A stretch of 46,380 nt of DNA, taken from contig JAZKFV010000010.1 of NCBI GenBank assembly GCA_040386195.1, positions 1-46,380 of the forward strand. Reading direction: 5' to 3'. Numbering within the stretch: position 1 is the stretch's first letter; every line of letters starts with the position of its first letter. The notes below the pieces were generated by a model that worked only from the letters and a program-made list of their open reading frames with translations, was not told where the DNA came from and did not search any database. The position numbers and the translations under genes are program-made. Of the stretch, positions 1 to 8,524 are shown one piece after another. This DNA is from JAJTCH01 sp040386195. Lineage in GTDB: Bacteria; Pseudomonadota; Alphaproteobacteria; Rickettsiales; UBA1997.

Positions 1-365
1 CCGGTAATGATATTCTTATTGGTGGAGCTGGAGTTGATAATTTAACTGGAGGAGCTGGTAGAGATACATTTGTCTTTAACTTCTTTAGTGAGAGCTCATT
101 AACTATCGACACCAATAACATCGATACCATCACCGACTTCAAACAAGGTGAAGATCAAATTAATCTTCACAACCTCAATCTCCTCAACCACATCATCACC
201 TTTGATGAAAACCCTAATGATGATCAAACCCCAGAAGGGTTGAGTTATCATTTTGATAATGACAATAATACTGTTATTGAGCATCACGACAACAATCCCG
301 AGCATGAGTTTGTTGTGAAATTGATGGGGAAGGTTGATTTGGGGAGTGGGGATTTTGGGTTTTAG
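1..365 (+). CDS. C-terminal part of an RTX / serralysin-type secreted protein (5' end outside window)
   Basis: The reading frame is open from base 3 and stops at TAG 363-365, so only the last 120 residues are visible. They begin with glycine/aspartate-rich nonapeptide repeats of the GGxGxDxhx type (GNDILIGGAGVDNLTGGAG), which bind calcium and fold into a beta-roll. The tail that follows (RDTFVFNFFSES..., IDTITDFKQGEDQINL) is typical of the serralysin/M10 C-terminal domain, which carries the signal for type I secretion. The function of the missing N-terminal part cannot be seen. By family knowledge the protein would be exported by an ABC-HlyD-TolC system. A TolC protein is present at 42.9-44.3 kb, but it sits in a MacAB operon. 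The calcium repeats and tail are clear; the enzyme class is unknown. Confidence 0.85.
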   Translation, partial: GNDILIGGAGVDNLTGGAGRDTFVFNFFSESSLTIDTNNIDTITDFKQGEDQINLHNLNLLNHIITFDENPNDDQTPEGLSYHFDNDNNTVIEHHDNNPEHEFVVKLMGKVDLGSGDFGF

Positions 366-484
366 GGGGTTAATTTTTTTAAATTAAGTTTGTATAAAAA
401 TTATAAATGTATTAAATCCGCCGAAATTAGTGATTTTTAAATTCTCCGAACTTTCTGATCTTGAACATAAATTGATAAAACTAA

Positions 485-1141
485 GTGAGTTATTTAACTA
501 AAGTAATTATTCCGTTATTAATGTTGTTCATTTCCTCCTGCCGTTATCAGGATCATATTGTGCATATTAACTCAGCTGAAACAAAATTAGAATTCAAGCA
601 ACTTTACAACAAGAAGCTGGATTTAAAAGTTGTCGATAGCAGAGTTAATAAGAACTTCATTGGCTTTAGAGCTCCGATTACAATTTGGGAAACTGAAGAT
701 AAATACAAAGATCCTCAATATTTTTTAAAATATGATGACGGATTTCACTACAAAATAGCTAATCTTACCAATAATCAAAATCTCTCTGATATTATTAATC
801 AAAAGCTTTCCATCAATCTTAAGCAAAAAGGATTTAAGATAGAGAGGTTTTCTGTTAATAAGATAAAAGTTGAAATTTTGGAATTGAGTATCATTCCAAC
901 TCTATATCGCAACTCTGTAAATAGTCGGATCAAAGTTGTTGCCAGCAATAAATATCATAATTTAGAAAAAATTTATGAGAAAAATATTATAAGTTATAGA
1001 CCGATGTTAAGAGTGTTGCTGATGGGTCCTTTTGATTTTGGATCGAGTGGAGAATATTATGATGATGTAATGAGTGAATCTTTGAATCGCAATATTGAAC
1101 AGATTGTCAGCGATGATCAAATTTGGAACTTTTTACAATAA
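485..1141 (+). CDS. YajG-like lipoprotein (putative)
   Basis: 218 residues with a GTG start at 485. The N-terminus is a lipoprotein signal: a basic residue, a hydrophobic stretch (VIIPLLMLFISS) and a lipobox cysteine at residue 19, so the mature protein should be lipid-anchored. The remainder is soluble, with the pattern of the YajG family of small proteobacterial lipoproteins (LSDIINQKLSINLKQKGFKIE, then an extended beta-rich half). The molecular role of that family is not established. There is no clear Shine-Dalgarno before the GTG, but the next in-frame ATG would destroy the signal peptide, which supports this start. The gene ends 35 nt before the subtilase autotransporter and may be co-transcribed with it. 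The family assignment is by general resemblance only. Confidence 0.6.
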   Translation: MSYLTKVIIPLLMLFISSCRYQDHIVHINSAETKLEFKQLYNKKLDLKVVDSRVNKNFIGFRAPITIWETEDKYKDPQYFLKYDDGFHYKIANLTNNQNLSDIINQKLSINLKQKGFKIERFSVNKIKVEILELSIIPTLYRNSVNSRIKVVASNKYHNLEKIYEKNIISYRPMLRVLLMGPFDFGSSGEYYDDVMSESLNRNIEQIVSDDQIWNFLQ

Positions 1142-1176
1142 TCTATCAGCCAATCTATAAATCAAAAAATTTAATT

Positions 1177-3627
1177 ATGATTCTTTTTTTAATGTCATTA
1201 ATTTCTGTTGCTGTTATTGGCGGGGCTGTTGCTGCTGGAGGCGGTGGTGGCGGAGGCGGTAGCGCTCCAGTTTCTGGAGGAGGCTCAAGCCCAGCACCTT
1301 CAGCTTGGGATTCTACTGTTGATTCAGCAAAAATTGCCTCATATAAAACTGCGGAATATAACCGTCAATGGGGTCTTAATAGTATTAAGTCTGCCGAAGC
1401 TTACTCACTATTAGAAAGAAATGGTAAGGCAATCGCTGGTGATGATGTTCTAATTGCCATTTCTGATAATGGAGTTAGGTCTACCCATCAAGAAATTGCC
1501 AATAATTATGATGCAAGTGATTCAAGTAGCTCGAACTTCAACGATCATGGAACTCATGTGGCTTCAACTGCTGCTGGAGTTAAAGATGGAAACCAAATGC
1601 ATGGAGTTGCCTTTAAGGCCAAAATCATGTCAGCTAAAGTCACTCTATCTGGATTTCCTGGGGATATGAGTACACTTCAGACAATTCAATTTGCTACTTC
1701 TAAAGGTGCAAAAGTTATTAATATGAGTTGGGGAAGTGCTAGTTATGTTGAGATAGGAAGTGACCAATATAATTCTACCAAATCATCCTATGCAAATGAC
1801 TATGCGGCAGCGGTTTCTGGTGATATTTTTATGTCAGTTAGTGCTGGAAATGATGGAGATAACAATTCTACTCATATTGCAGTTCCGGCTATTTTTGCTC
1901 AAGATTCAGCGACAAATGGTCAAATGATCGCTGTTGGAGCAGTTGATAAAAATAATAATATTGCATACTACAGCAATCGTTGTAGCCAAGCAAAATCAAA
2001 TTGCTTAGTTGCCCCAGGTGGAAGTGGTTTTGCTGTAACTGGTGATAACATTTATGCCGCAATATCGACCTCTAATGCAAGTTATGAGGAATATGCTGGC
2101 ACTTCAATGGCAGCTCCACATGTAGCTGGCGCAGCTGCGGTTTTGCGTGCGGCTTGGCCTTACTTAAGTGCAAAACAAACCGCAACTATTCTTTTGGACA
2201 CCGCAACTGATTTGGGTGCGGCTGGAGTTGATGATATTTATGGGCATGGTTTGCTTGATTTAGAAAATGCCGTTAGCGCCCAAGGCTCAAATAATATTGC
2301 TTCTTCATTAACAATTTCCAGTCTGGGATCTGACGCTAGATCATCTTCAATTGATACCAACGCAATCTTTGGTAATGCTTATTCCAAAAACCTCGCCCCA
2401 ATCTTAAAAAACGCGGTATTTTTTGATAAATATGGTCGCGATTATCCGGCGAATTTAGATCAGAAAATTGCTACCATTGGTAATAATTCTTATAATTTAG
2501 ATAATATTTTATTTACCAACTATACCAGCGCATCTTTGCCAGTAAGCTTTGGAAAAAATAATTCAAATAATTTATCAGTTAAATTTCTTGGTCAAAATAC
2601 TTTTTCTGATCCTGTTTCTGGTGAATTAAAATCGAACAAATTTGGTTTAAAATATCTAACCGTTGATAAATCAAAAGAAGATCAAAACAGCTTCAGATCT
2701 TCTGATATTGCTTTTTCTTATAGTAAAAATTTTGGGCAAAATCTAAAAATTGGTTTTAATAAAAATGATCTTGATAATGGTTTGAGTGATGATAATCCGG
2801 CTCAAAATTATCGCTTAATTTCTTATCATAATTTTGATTCTAGCCCTTATAAAAAGCTTAATTCAATTGTTGCCGTTGCCTCTGGTACTAGCCAAAGCCA
2901 AATCAATACTAATCAACTCAAAATTTCTCAAAATCTAACTTCCAACTTGACCACTAATTTTTCTTTTTCTAATTACAGCTATAGCAATTCAATCGGCAAA
3001 TTTAATGACGATCAAAGCCACATTTTTGATAGTGCTTTAGATTATAAATTTAATGATAAAACCAAATTTGGCGTCAGTTTTGGCAATTTAAAAGAGCTTA
3101 ATAATAATCTGCTCGGATCAAAAACTAGTGGCGCATTTGCTGGTGGCAGCAATCCGGACACTAAATACATAACTTTTAATTTGACTAGAAATTTAATCGA
3201 TCATTGGCAATTGACCAGCAGCTATTCAGAAGGAAAAACTAATATTGGCGGCAATCAAACCGGAGTGTTTCGAGATTTTAGTGATATTAGAAGTAAAGCA
3301 ATGGCGGTTGGTTTGTTGAATGATAATTTTTTGGGTGGCAAATTAGGAATAGTTTATAGCGAGCCGCTCAGGGTTTATAAAGGAACCGCCAATATCGACA
3401 TTCCAATTTCTAGAGATGCTGACGGCAATGTGCAAAGATTAACCGCTAATGGAGTCAGCCTTAAGCCAGATGGTAAAGAACGCGATTTAGAATTTTCCTA
3501 TAATTTTAATCTAAAAAACCGCGATGCTAATGTGAGTTTCAATTCCATTATTCAGCAGCAAGCCGGCAATATCAAGGACACCAAGGATCAATATTTTTGG
3601 CTGGCTCGGTATAATTTAAAGTTTTAA
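1177..3627 (+). CDS. Subtilisin-like (S8) serine protease autotransporter
   Basis: Translated from ATG 1177 (816 aa). A longer frame from TTG 1123 would add 18 residues before the signal peptide and overlap the lipoprotein gene, so 1177 is preferred. A hydrophobic signal (ILFLMSLISVAVIGGAVAA) is followed by an eight-glycine run and a Gly/Ser/Pro linker. The S8 catalytic triad is complete: Asp97 (ISDNG), His124 (NDHGTHVAS) and Ser310 (GTSMAAPHVAG). From about residue 390 the sequence becomes Asn/Ser-rich amphipathic beta-strands and ends in ...RYNLKF. The terminal Phe is typical of an outer-membrane beta-barrel, so this looks like a type V autotransporter that displays or releases a protease. 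The linker is close to the predicted signal-peptidase site, leaving a flexible mature N-terminus. The substrate is unknown; host proteins or sister surface proteins are plausible. Confidence 0.88.
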   Translation: MILFLMSLISVAVIGGAVAAGGGGGGGGSAPVSGGGSSPAPSAWDSTVDSAKIASYKTAEYNRQWGLNSIKSAEAYSLLERNGKAIAGDDVLIAISDNGVRSTHQEIANNYDASDSSSSNFNDHGTHVASTAAGVKDGNQMHGVAFKAKIMSAKVTLSGFPGDMSTLQTIQFATSKGAKVINMSWGSASYVEIGSDQYNSTKSSYANDYAAAVSGDIFMSVSAGNDGDNNSTHIAVPAIFAQDSATNGQMIAVGAVDKNNNIAYYSNRCSQAKSNCLVAPGGSGFAVTGDNIYAAISTSNASYEEYAGTSMAAPHVAGAAAVLRAAWPYLSAKQTATILLDTATDLGAAGVDDIYGHGLLDLENAVSAQGSNNIASSLTISSLGSDARSSSIDTNAIFGNAYSKNLAPILKNAVFFDKYGRDYPANLDQKIATIGNNSYNLDNILFTNYTSASLPVSFGKNNSNNLSVKFLGQNTFSDPVSGELKSNKFGLKYLTVDKSKEDQNSFRSSDIAFSYSKNFGQNLKIGFNKNDLDNGLSDDNPAQNYRLISYHNFDSSPYKKLNSIVAVASGTSQSQINTNQLKISQNLTSNLTTNFSFSNYSYSNSIGKFNDDQSHIFDSALDYKFNDKTKFGVSFGNLKELNNNLLGSKTSGAFAGGSNPDTKYITFNLTRNLIDHWQLTSSYSEGKTNIGGNQTGVFRDFSDIRSKAMAVGLLNDNFLGGKLGIVYSEPLRVYKGTANIDIPISRDADGNVQRLTANGVSLKPDGKERDLEFSYNFNLKNRDANVSFNSIIQQQAGNIKDTKDQYFWLARYNLKF

Positions 3628-3754
3628 TTTGCTCCGTAGGGGCGTATTGCGCGCGCCCGACAAGGAAATAATAATGGTAATTTAGCTTGATTTTTTAGCT
3701 CAAATAACTAGATTGTCGCGGCTTTTTCATTTCTATTTAAATAACTCAAAAATC
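3628..3754. other. Intergenic spacer with a GC-rich REP-like inverted repeat
   Basis: A short GC-rich patch at about 3633-3660 contains GGGCG...CGCCC arms in otherwise AT-rich DNA and lies directly after the autotransporter stop. It may act as a terminator-like hairpin or be a dispersed REP-type element. No T-run follows it and no second copy was recognised in this window. Confidence 0.35.
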
Positions 3755-3949
3755 ATGGGCACTAAAAATAACCCTAAAAACCGGGGTAAGGTTGTTAAGA
3801 AAAAAACTCACAATGGTAAAGATGTTGAACCAATTCTTTATGTGGGAAATCATGCTGGACACGGCAAATACATCACCGGTAAATATGCCGGCACCAATCA
3901 AATGATCTCTGACCAAAGTGGCAAACCACTTCCTTGGGAAGCAATATAA
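3755..3949 (+). CDS. Small basic protein of unknown function (64 aa)
   Basis: Starts at ATG 3755 (MGTKNNPKNRGK...). An upstream in-frame TTG at 3713 would add 14 residues that look non-native. The protein is rich in Lys, Asn and Gly with a His/Gly core (YVGNHAGHGKYITGKYAGTN) and ends SGKPLPWEAI. It has no signal peptide or membrane segment. The regular composition and clean end suggest a real conserved small protein, but I do not recognise a characterised family. It is followed immediately by a long AT-rich hairpin and then the hydrolase gene. Confidence 0.55.
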   Translation: MGTKNNPKNRGKVVKKKTHNGKDVEPILYVGNHAGHGKYITGKYAGTNQMISDQSGKPLPWEAI

Positions 3950-3957
3950 AAATAATT

Positions 3958-4040
3958 ATTAATGACTAATTATTAATGACTAATGGAAGATGCATTGGTC
4001 ATTAATAATTAGTCATTAATCATTAATCATTAATCATTAT
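3958..4040. repeat. 28-bp-arm inverted repeat plus TAATCAT heptamer repeats
   Basis: Left arm 3958-3985 and right arm 3993-4020 are reverse complements except for one position, with a 7-nt loop (GAAGATG). Three to four direct 7-bp units of the form CATTAAT follow at about 4014-4040, right up to the hydrolase start. The RNA hairpin could work as a terminator for the small gene or as a leader structure for the hydrolase gene. It could also be a mobile palindromic element. Confidence 0.7.
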
Positions 4041-4045
4041 AAAAA

Positions 4046-4810
4046 ATGCCAGAAGTAATTATCAGCGGTGCATCCGGAAGATTAGAAGGGCGTTATCATC
4101 AGAATCCAAATCCTAAAGCGCCAGTTGCTTTAGTGCTTCATCCTCATCCGCTTCATGGCGGAACCATGAATAACAAAATCACTTACGCTCTTTATAAAGC
4201 TTTTGCTAATAACGGTTTTTCGGTTTTGCGTATCAACTTTCGTGGAGTTGGTAAATCGCAAGGCAAATTTGATAATGGTATTGGTGAATTGCAAGACGCA
4301 ACTGTCGCTCTTAATTGGCTACATAGTCAAAATATGGATGCGCCAACTTTTTGGGTCGGTGGTTTTTCTTTTGGTTCGTGGGTTGGTTTGCAATTGGTAA
4401 TGAGAAGACCTGATATTGAAGGTTATATTCTTGCCGCACCACCAGCTACAAAATATGATTTTAATTTTATCGTTCCTTGCTCAGCTTCGGGCTTGATCAT
4501 TCAAGGTGATAAAGACGATATTTCTAAAGAAGCCGATACTCTAAAAGTGGTTGAAAAACTAGCTTTGCGTGAAGAGGCGGAAGTTGGCTATCAAATTGTT
4601 AGCGGCGCGGATCACTTTTTCCGTGCTCAAATGGAAGAGTTTGAAGAAATTGCCGATAAATATATCAAAGATCGTTTGCTGCTAGATTCTGGCAAAGTCA
4701 GAAAAGTTAAGCGCGATAGAAGACGCCGCCGCAAGAAGAAGGGCGGAGTTTCTCAGAAGAGTGAGATTCACGTTTCTCCGGTAAAATCCCTGTTGTCTTG
4801 GGATAACTAA
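4046..4810 (+). CDS. Alpha/beta hydrolase, COG2945-like
   Basis: 254 aa. The N-terminus has the COG2945 signature (LVLHPHPLHGGTMNNKI) with HPHPLHGG near the oxyanion region. It is followed by RGVGKSQG and a nucleophile elbow GFSFGSW with Ser109 as the likely nucleophile. Aspartate candidates lie in IQGDKDD and the catalytic His in SGADHFF. The predicted activity is ester or peptide hydrolysis; the substrate is unknown. The tail from about residue 215 is very basic (RKVKRDRRRRRKKK) and then runs for about 23 residues through DNA that is antisense to the 3' end of anmK, a 104-bp convergent overlap. That terminal stretch is probably not native to the family and may reflect an inserted element. 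There is no signal peptide, so the protein should be cytosolic. Confidence 0.82.
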   Translation: MPEVIISGASGRLEGRYHQNPNPKAPVALVLHPHPLHGGTMNNKITYALYKAFANNGFSVLRINFRGVGKSQGKFDNGIGELQDATVALNWLHSQNMDAPTFWVGGFSFGSWVGLQLVMRRPDIEGYILAAPPATKYDFNFIVPCSASGLIIQGDKDDISKEADTLKVVEKLALREEAEVGYQIVSGADHFFRAQMEEFEEIADKYIKDRLLLDSGKVRKVKRDRRRRRKKKGGVSQKSEIHVSPVKSLLSWDN

Positions 4811-5846
4811 TTGGTAGATTTAGAAAATTTCTAATTGCTAAAAAACCAAACGCCTCTGCCTCAACAAAATCACCATCAATTTCTAAATCATCAATATTGA
4901 TCGTTGGAATTTTGGTGGCATTTTTAATATTATCCATAATTGCCAAATTCTTTCTACCGCCGCCGCAAACTATAATTTGTAAGGGTTTTTCAGGCAAAAA
5001 CTTTAGTGAATTATTGACCGCTTGTCCAATTACAAAAACCAAACTTGCTAAAATATCTACCATTTTTAACTTAGAAAATTTTTTAATCACCATATCAAAC
5101 TGGTTGCGATCAAGAGATTTTGGCGGTTGTTTTTTGAAATATCCCAGCGCTAAAATTGCTTTAACAAAATCTTGATTAACCTTTCCAGAGCTAGCCAAAA
5201 GACCATTTTTATCAAAATCTTTTCCAGTTTTTTTGACAATTAAATCATTAAGTGGTGCATTACCAAAACAAACATCAAAGGCGATTAAATTTTCCGCCGA
5301 CTGATTTTTAATGTAAGTTAAATTTGTCACGCCACCAATATTCAAAACCAATAACGGCTTTTTATAATCAGCAAATAAAGCCGAGTGATAAATTGGAACC
5401 AAAGGCGCACCTTGTCCGCCAAAAACTAAATCTTTAGTTCTAAAATCTGCCACCACATCAATTCCAGTTTGGCTTGCCAACATTTGCGCATTGCCAATTT
5501 GCCAAGTGATTTGTTTTTGCGGATGATGCAAAATTGTTTGCCCGTGAAAACCAATCACATCAATATCTTTTTTATCAATTTTATTTTTAGCCAAAAAATC
5601 TTTTACAGCGGCGATATGTTTTTGAGTAATTTCTAATTCAATTTCTTTAATTTCAAGAAGGGAAGTGGTTTTATTGTTGATGAGTTTGGTTAATGAGTTT
5701 TTAATTTTTGGGCTATAAGGATAATATTTATTGGCATCGCAACTAATAATTTTTTGACCATCACTTTTTATCAAAGCCACATCAATTCCATCAAGCGAAG
5801 TGCCGCTCATCAAGCCAATTGCAGTATAGATTTTATTTTTGGGCAT
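4707..5846 (-). CDS. anmK: Anhydro-N-acetylmuramic acid kinase
   Basis: 379 aa. Phosphorylates and opens 1,6-anhydro-MurNAc from recycled cell wall to give MurNAc-6-P. Diagnostic motifs are LMSGTSLDGIDVAL at the N-terminus, DVIGFHGQTILH, QIGNAQMLA, VLNIGGVTNLTYI, AFDVCFGNAPLNDL and ICGGGRKN. The start overlaps the end of holB by 14 nt, so it is the last gene of the cco-holB operon. The family normally ends about 10-15 residues after the PKTTG motif. Here PKTTGI is followed by a hydrophilic segment (LPEKRESHSSEKLRPS) and then SCGGVFYRA, which resembles the usual terminal GGxxY. The segment therefore looks like an in-frame insertion of about 15 residues and coincides with the overlap with the hydrolase gene. 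Confidence 0.93.
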   Translation of the reverse strand: MPKNKIYTAIGLMSGTSLDGIDVALIKSDGQKIISCDANKYYPYSPKIKNSLTKLINNKTTSLLEIKEIELEITQKHIAAVKDFLAKNKIDKKDIDVIGFHGQTILHHPQKQITWQIGNAQMLASQTGIDVVADFRTKDLVFGGQGAPLVPIYHSALFADYKKPLLVLNIGGVTNLTYIKNQSAENLIAFDVCFGNAPLNDLIVKKTGKDFDKNGLLASSGKVNQDFVKAILALGYFKKQPPKSLDRNQFDMVIKKFSKLKMVDILASLVFVIGQAVNNSLKFLPEKPLQIIVCGGGRKNLAIMDNIKNATKIPTINIDDLEIDGDFVEAEAFGFLAIRNFLNLPISYPKTTGILPEKRESHSSEKLRPSSCGGVFYRA

Positions 5847-6741
5847 TTTTTATAATGTTAAAAATATTAATAATTGATTGCGATTTATCGAGATTAAGAT
5901 TTTTGGTTGCCGAAAAAAGTTTGTTGATTTTATCCGCAATAACAAAAACTTTTTCGGCGTCGCAATTGGGCTGGGAAATTATTGAATTATGAAGATAAAA
6001 AATAATTAGTTTCTCAAAAATATTCCACAATTCATCAGTGCTGGAAATGGTTTTAGCTAAATCAAAAATTGCCTTACTATTATCTTCCAAAATTAATTGT
6101 TCAATTTGTTCATACAAATCAACAGCGTTGTAATGATACATTTCCAGCGCCGAGCCGATTGAATTATCGGAAATTTTTGCTAAAATTTTTATTTCCTCGA
6201 TGCTAATTCCTTCGATATTTTTTGTCAAAATTTCTTGAAAATTTTCATAGCTCGGATTGGCAATTTTTATCAGCCGGCATCTTGATTTAATTGTGTCCAG
6301 CACTTTTGCTGAATTGTGATTAATCAAAAATAAAAAAACATTAGCCGGCGGTTCTTCCAGAGTTTTTAAAATGGCATTATTGGAATTGCGATTAAGATCG
6401 TCGATAGCGTCAATGATGATGATGCGATGTTTAGAAATTGCCGCAGTCAAACTCAAAAACCCAGTGATTTCGCGCACGGCGTCAACAGGAATGTCGCGCT
6501 TTTTTTCTTCTTTAGTAATGATTAATAAATCGGGATGAGAATTAGATTGGATTTTTCTTAAATCTTCGTTTGGATTTGGTGAGGAAGAGAGAATGATTTT
6601 GGTTGCTAAATCCAAAGCAAATTCAGCCTTGCCAATGCCTTTATTGCCGGAAAATAATAAGCCGTGATGCAGTTTGTTTTGATTGAAATTATCCAGTAGA
6701 GAATTTTTTATTTTATCAAAACTGGATAATTTATTGTTCAT
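5833..6741 (-). CDS. holB: DNA polymerase III delta' subunit (clamp loader)
   Basis: 302 aa. Part of the replicative clamp loader. The N-terminal AAA+ domain shows a Walker A-like loop GNKGIGK (32-38), a DLLIITKEEKK region, an LSLTAAISKHRIIIIDAIDDL Walker B-like strand and an NAILKTLEEPPANVFLFLI sensor region. All of these are typical of HolB/DnaX relatives. The usual zinc-binding cysteines of HolB are not apparent. The C-terminal half is helical and poorly conserved, as expected. The start lies 5 nt after the ccoP stop and the end overlaps anmK by 14 nt, so translation is probably coupled. Confidence 0.88.
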   Translation of the reverse strand: MNNKLSSFDKIKNSLLDNFNQNKLHHGLLFSGNKGIGKAEFALDLATKIILSSSPNPNEDLRKIQSNSHPDLLIITKEEKKRDIPVDAVREITGFLSLTAAISKHRIIIIDAIDDLNRNSNNAILKTLEEPPANVFLFLINHNSAKVLDTIKSRCRLIKIANPSYENFQEILTKNIEGISIEEIKILAKISDNSIGSALEMYHYNAVDLYEQIEQLILEDNSKAIFDLAKTISSTDELWNIFEKLIIFYLHNSIISQPNCDAEKVFVIADKINKLFSATKNLNLDKSQSIINIFNIIKNAQK

Positions 6742-6746
6742 ATTTT

Positions 6747-7622
6747 TTATTCTCCACCACCAAGCGAGTGAACGTAAATTGATAATTGTCGGATTGTAGC
6801 ATTGTCAAGCCGGCTCGACCAATATGGCATAACGCCGGCTCGGGCGTAGTAAATAGTGTATAAAAGATCTTCTTTTTTACCGCCGTAAAGCCAGATTTTA
6901 TCAGTTAAATTTGGCGCACCAACTTCGCGATTGCCTTTGCCGCTGGCGGTGTGGCAGGCAACGCAGTTATTTTCAAAAATGGTTTTGCCTTCAGTCATTT
7001 TTGATTGATCTTGTCCGTTTGAAAAAGCTAAAACATAATCGGCAACTTTTTCAATTTCGGCTTTGGTGAGAATTTTATCTAAACCAAAAGAAGGCATTTG
7101 GCTTTGTCTGGCTTTATCGTGTCCGGATCTAATGCCGTAAAGCAAGGTGGTATAAATATCTTCAACTTTGCCGCCCCACAACCAATCATCGTCATTTAAA
7201 TTGGGATAACCTTTTTGCCCAGCGGCGCCTGTTCCGTGGCACATTGCGCAGTTATTTTGAAAAGCTGCCTTTCCGCCATTAATGGCGAATTCCATCAGCT
7301 CTTTATCTTGATTGATTTTAGCAAAGCTGGCTTGGTTGAATTTATTCAAATAAACATTTTGGCGCTCGGCAATTTCATCTTGAGATTCTTTTAGCTGTGA
7401 TTGTTGAGTCCAGTTTTTTGAACCTTTGGTGTTGCCGCCTGGAATTGGCCAGGTTGGGTATAAAAACCAATAGCCGATTGCGTAAATTATGCAAACCATC
7501 CAAACAATCAGCCACCATCTTGGCGCCGGCGTGTTATATTCTTCAACACCGTCCCAGCTGTGGCCAGTGGTGCTTGGTTTGTCTTTTAAATTGTTTTTGG
7601 TTTTGTTGTGTTCTTTATTCAT
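6747..7622 (-). CDS. ccoP: Cytochrome cbb3 oxidase subunit III (diheme cytochrome c)
   Basis: 291 aa. The electron-entry subunit of the high-affinity cbb3 terminal oxidase. It has a short cytosolic N-terminus, one membrane span (about residues 36-54, WWLIVWMVCIIYAIGYWFLY), the WPIPGGNTKG loop and two periplasmic cytochrome c domains. The heme sites are C125-AMC-H129 and C220-VAC-H224, each followed by Met candidates for the axial ligand. The start overlaps the ccoQ stop by 8 nt, which indicates coupled translation in the ccoNOQP order. Confidence 0.96.
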   Translation of the reverse strand: MNKEHNKTKNNLKDKPSTTGHSWDGVEEYNTPAPRWWLIVWMVCIIYAIGYWFLYPTWPIPGGNTKGSKNWTQQSQLKESQDEIAERQNVYLNKFNQASFAKINQDKELMEFAINGGKAAFQNNCAMCHGTGAAGQKGYPNLNDDDWLWGGKVEDIYTTLLYGIRSGHDKARQSQMPSFGLDKILTKAEIEKVADYVLAFSNGQDQSKMTEGKTIFENNCVACHTASGKGNREVGAPNLTDKIWLYGGKKEDLLYTIYYARAGVMPYWSSRLDNATIRQLSIYVHSLGGGE

Positions 7623-7761
7623 CTTTAAAGGGAATTTTGCTATAGTCTTGAAATTTTTTCTTATTTTTAGGCAGCGCCACTACAATAACAACGATGCAAA
7701 AAACAGTGACAAAAAATATCAAACCTATAATTGGAGAATTTTTAACTATAAAATCGATCAT
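7615..7761 (-). CDS. ccoQ: cbb3 oxidase small subunit CcoQ/FixQ
   Basis: 48 aa from ATG 7761, one nucleotide after the ccoO stop codon. A longer frame reaching 7827 would run into ccoO and is rejected. The protein is a single hydrophobic helix (SPIIGLIFFVTVFCIVVIVVAL) with a short charged C-terminus (PKNKKKFQDYSKIPFKDE), matching the FixQ/CcoQ form that stabilises the core complex. The stop codon overlaps the ccoP start. Confidence 0.9.
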   Translation of the reverse strand: MIDFIVKNSPIIGLIFFVTVFCIVVIVVALPKNKKKFQDYSKIPFKDE

Positions 7762-7762
7762 T

Positions 7763-8512
7763 TTATTTATCGTTTTTAGGTTGTGCAGGTTGGTGATTAT
7801 TGGCTGGTTCAAATTTTGAAAAATCAACCATCGTTCCTAGAACCTGTAAATAAGCGATTAAAGCGTCCATTTCGGAAACTCTTTCTTTATTGCCGTCAAA
7901 ATCACGAATATTAACTTTTTTGCCATATCTTTTAATTAAGCCTTCAGAATCACGATCAGTTGAGGCTTGATTGACGCCATCGCTCACGGCGTTTTGAATC
8001 ATATCGTCAGTGTAAGGAACGCCAATTTTGCGCAGAACTTCCATATCACGAGATATTCCTGATAAATCGGCATCGCGCTCAGGCAAAAAAACATAGCCAG
8101 GCATTATTGACTCGGGCACAACATCGCGAGGATTGATCAAATGGCGGTTATGCCATTCATCAGAATATTTGCCACCAACACGCGCCAAATCTGGGCCAGT
8201 TCTTTTTGAGCCCCATTGAAATGGATAATCATACATCGATTCTGCCGCTAAAGAATAATGGCCATAACGCTCAACTTCATCACGCAAAACCCGAACTTGT
8301 TGCGAGTGGCAACCATAGCAGCCTTCGCGTTTATAAATTTTGGAACCGGCTAATTCTAAAGGAGTGTAAGGGCGCATTCCTTCAACTTTTTCGATGGTGG
8401 TTTCAATTCTAAATAACGGCACAATTTCCACCAAGCCGCCAATTGAAATGACGATTACTGTCAGGATTAAAAGCAGAATTGAATTGGTTTCAATTTTTTC
8501 GTGTTTGAACAT
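7763..8512 (-). CDS. ccoO: Cytochrome cbb3 oxidase subunit II (monoheme cytochrome c)
   Basis: 249 aa. An N-terminal membrane anchor (about 11-33) precedes a periplasmic cytochrome c domain with one heme motif C65-YGC-H69 (REGCYGCHSQQVR). The typical CcoO segments RYGHYSLAAESMYDYPFQWGSKRTGPDLARVGGKYSDEWH and a downstream Met-containing loop (ESIMPGY) for the sixth ligand are present. The gene follows ccoN by 12 nt and precedes ccoQ by 1 nt. Confidence 0.96.
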   Translation of the reverse strand: MFKHEKIETNSILLLILTVIVISIGGLVEIVPLFRIETTIEKVEGMRPYTPLELAGSKIYKREGCYGCHSQQVRVLRDEVERYGHYSLAAESMYDYPFQWGSKRTGPDLARVGGKYSDEWHNRHLINPRDVVPESIMPGYVFLPERDADLSGISRDMEVLRKIGVPYTDDMIQNAVSDGVNQASTDRDSEGLIKRYGKKVNIRDFDGNKERVSEMDALIAYLQVLGTMVDFSKFEPANNHQPAQPKNDK

Positions 8513-8524
8513 TTTATCAAAAAA

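Noticed and set aside
1123..1176. Longer start (TTG) for the subtilase autotransporter
   Set aside because: It would place 18 hydrophilic residues before the signal peptide and overlap the lipoprotein gene. ATG 1177 gives a normal signal sequence.
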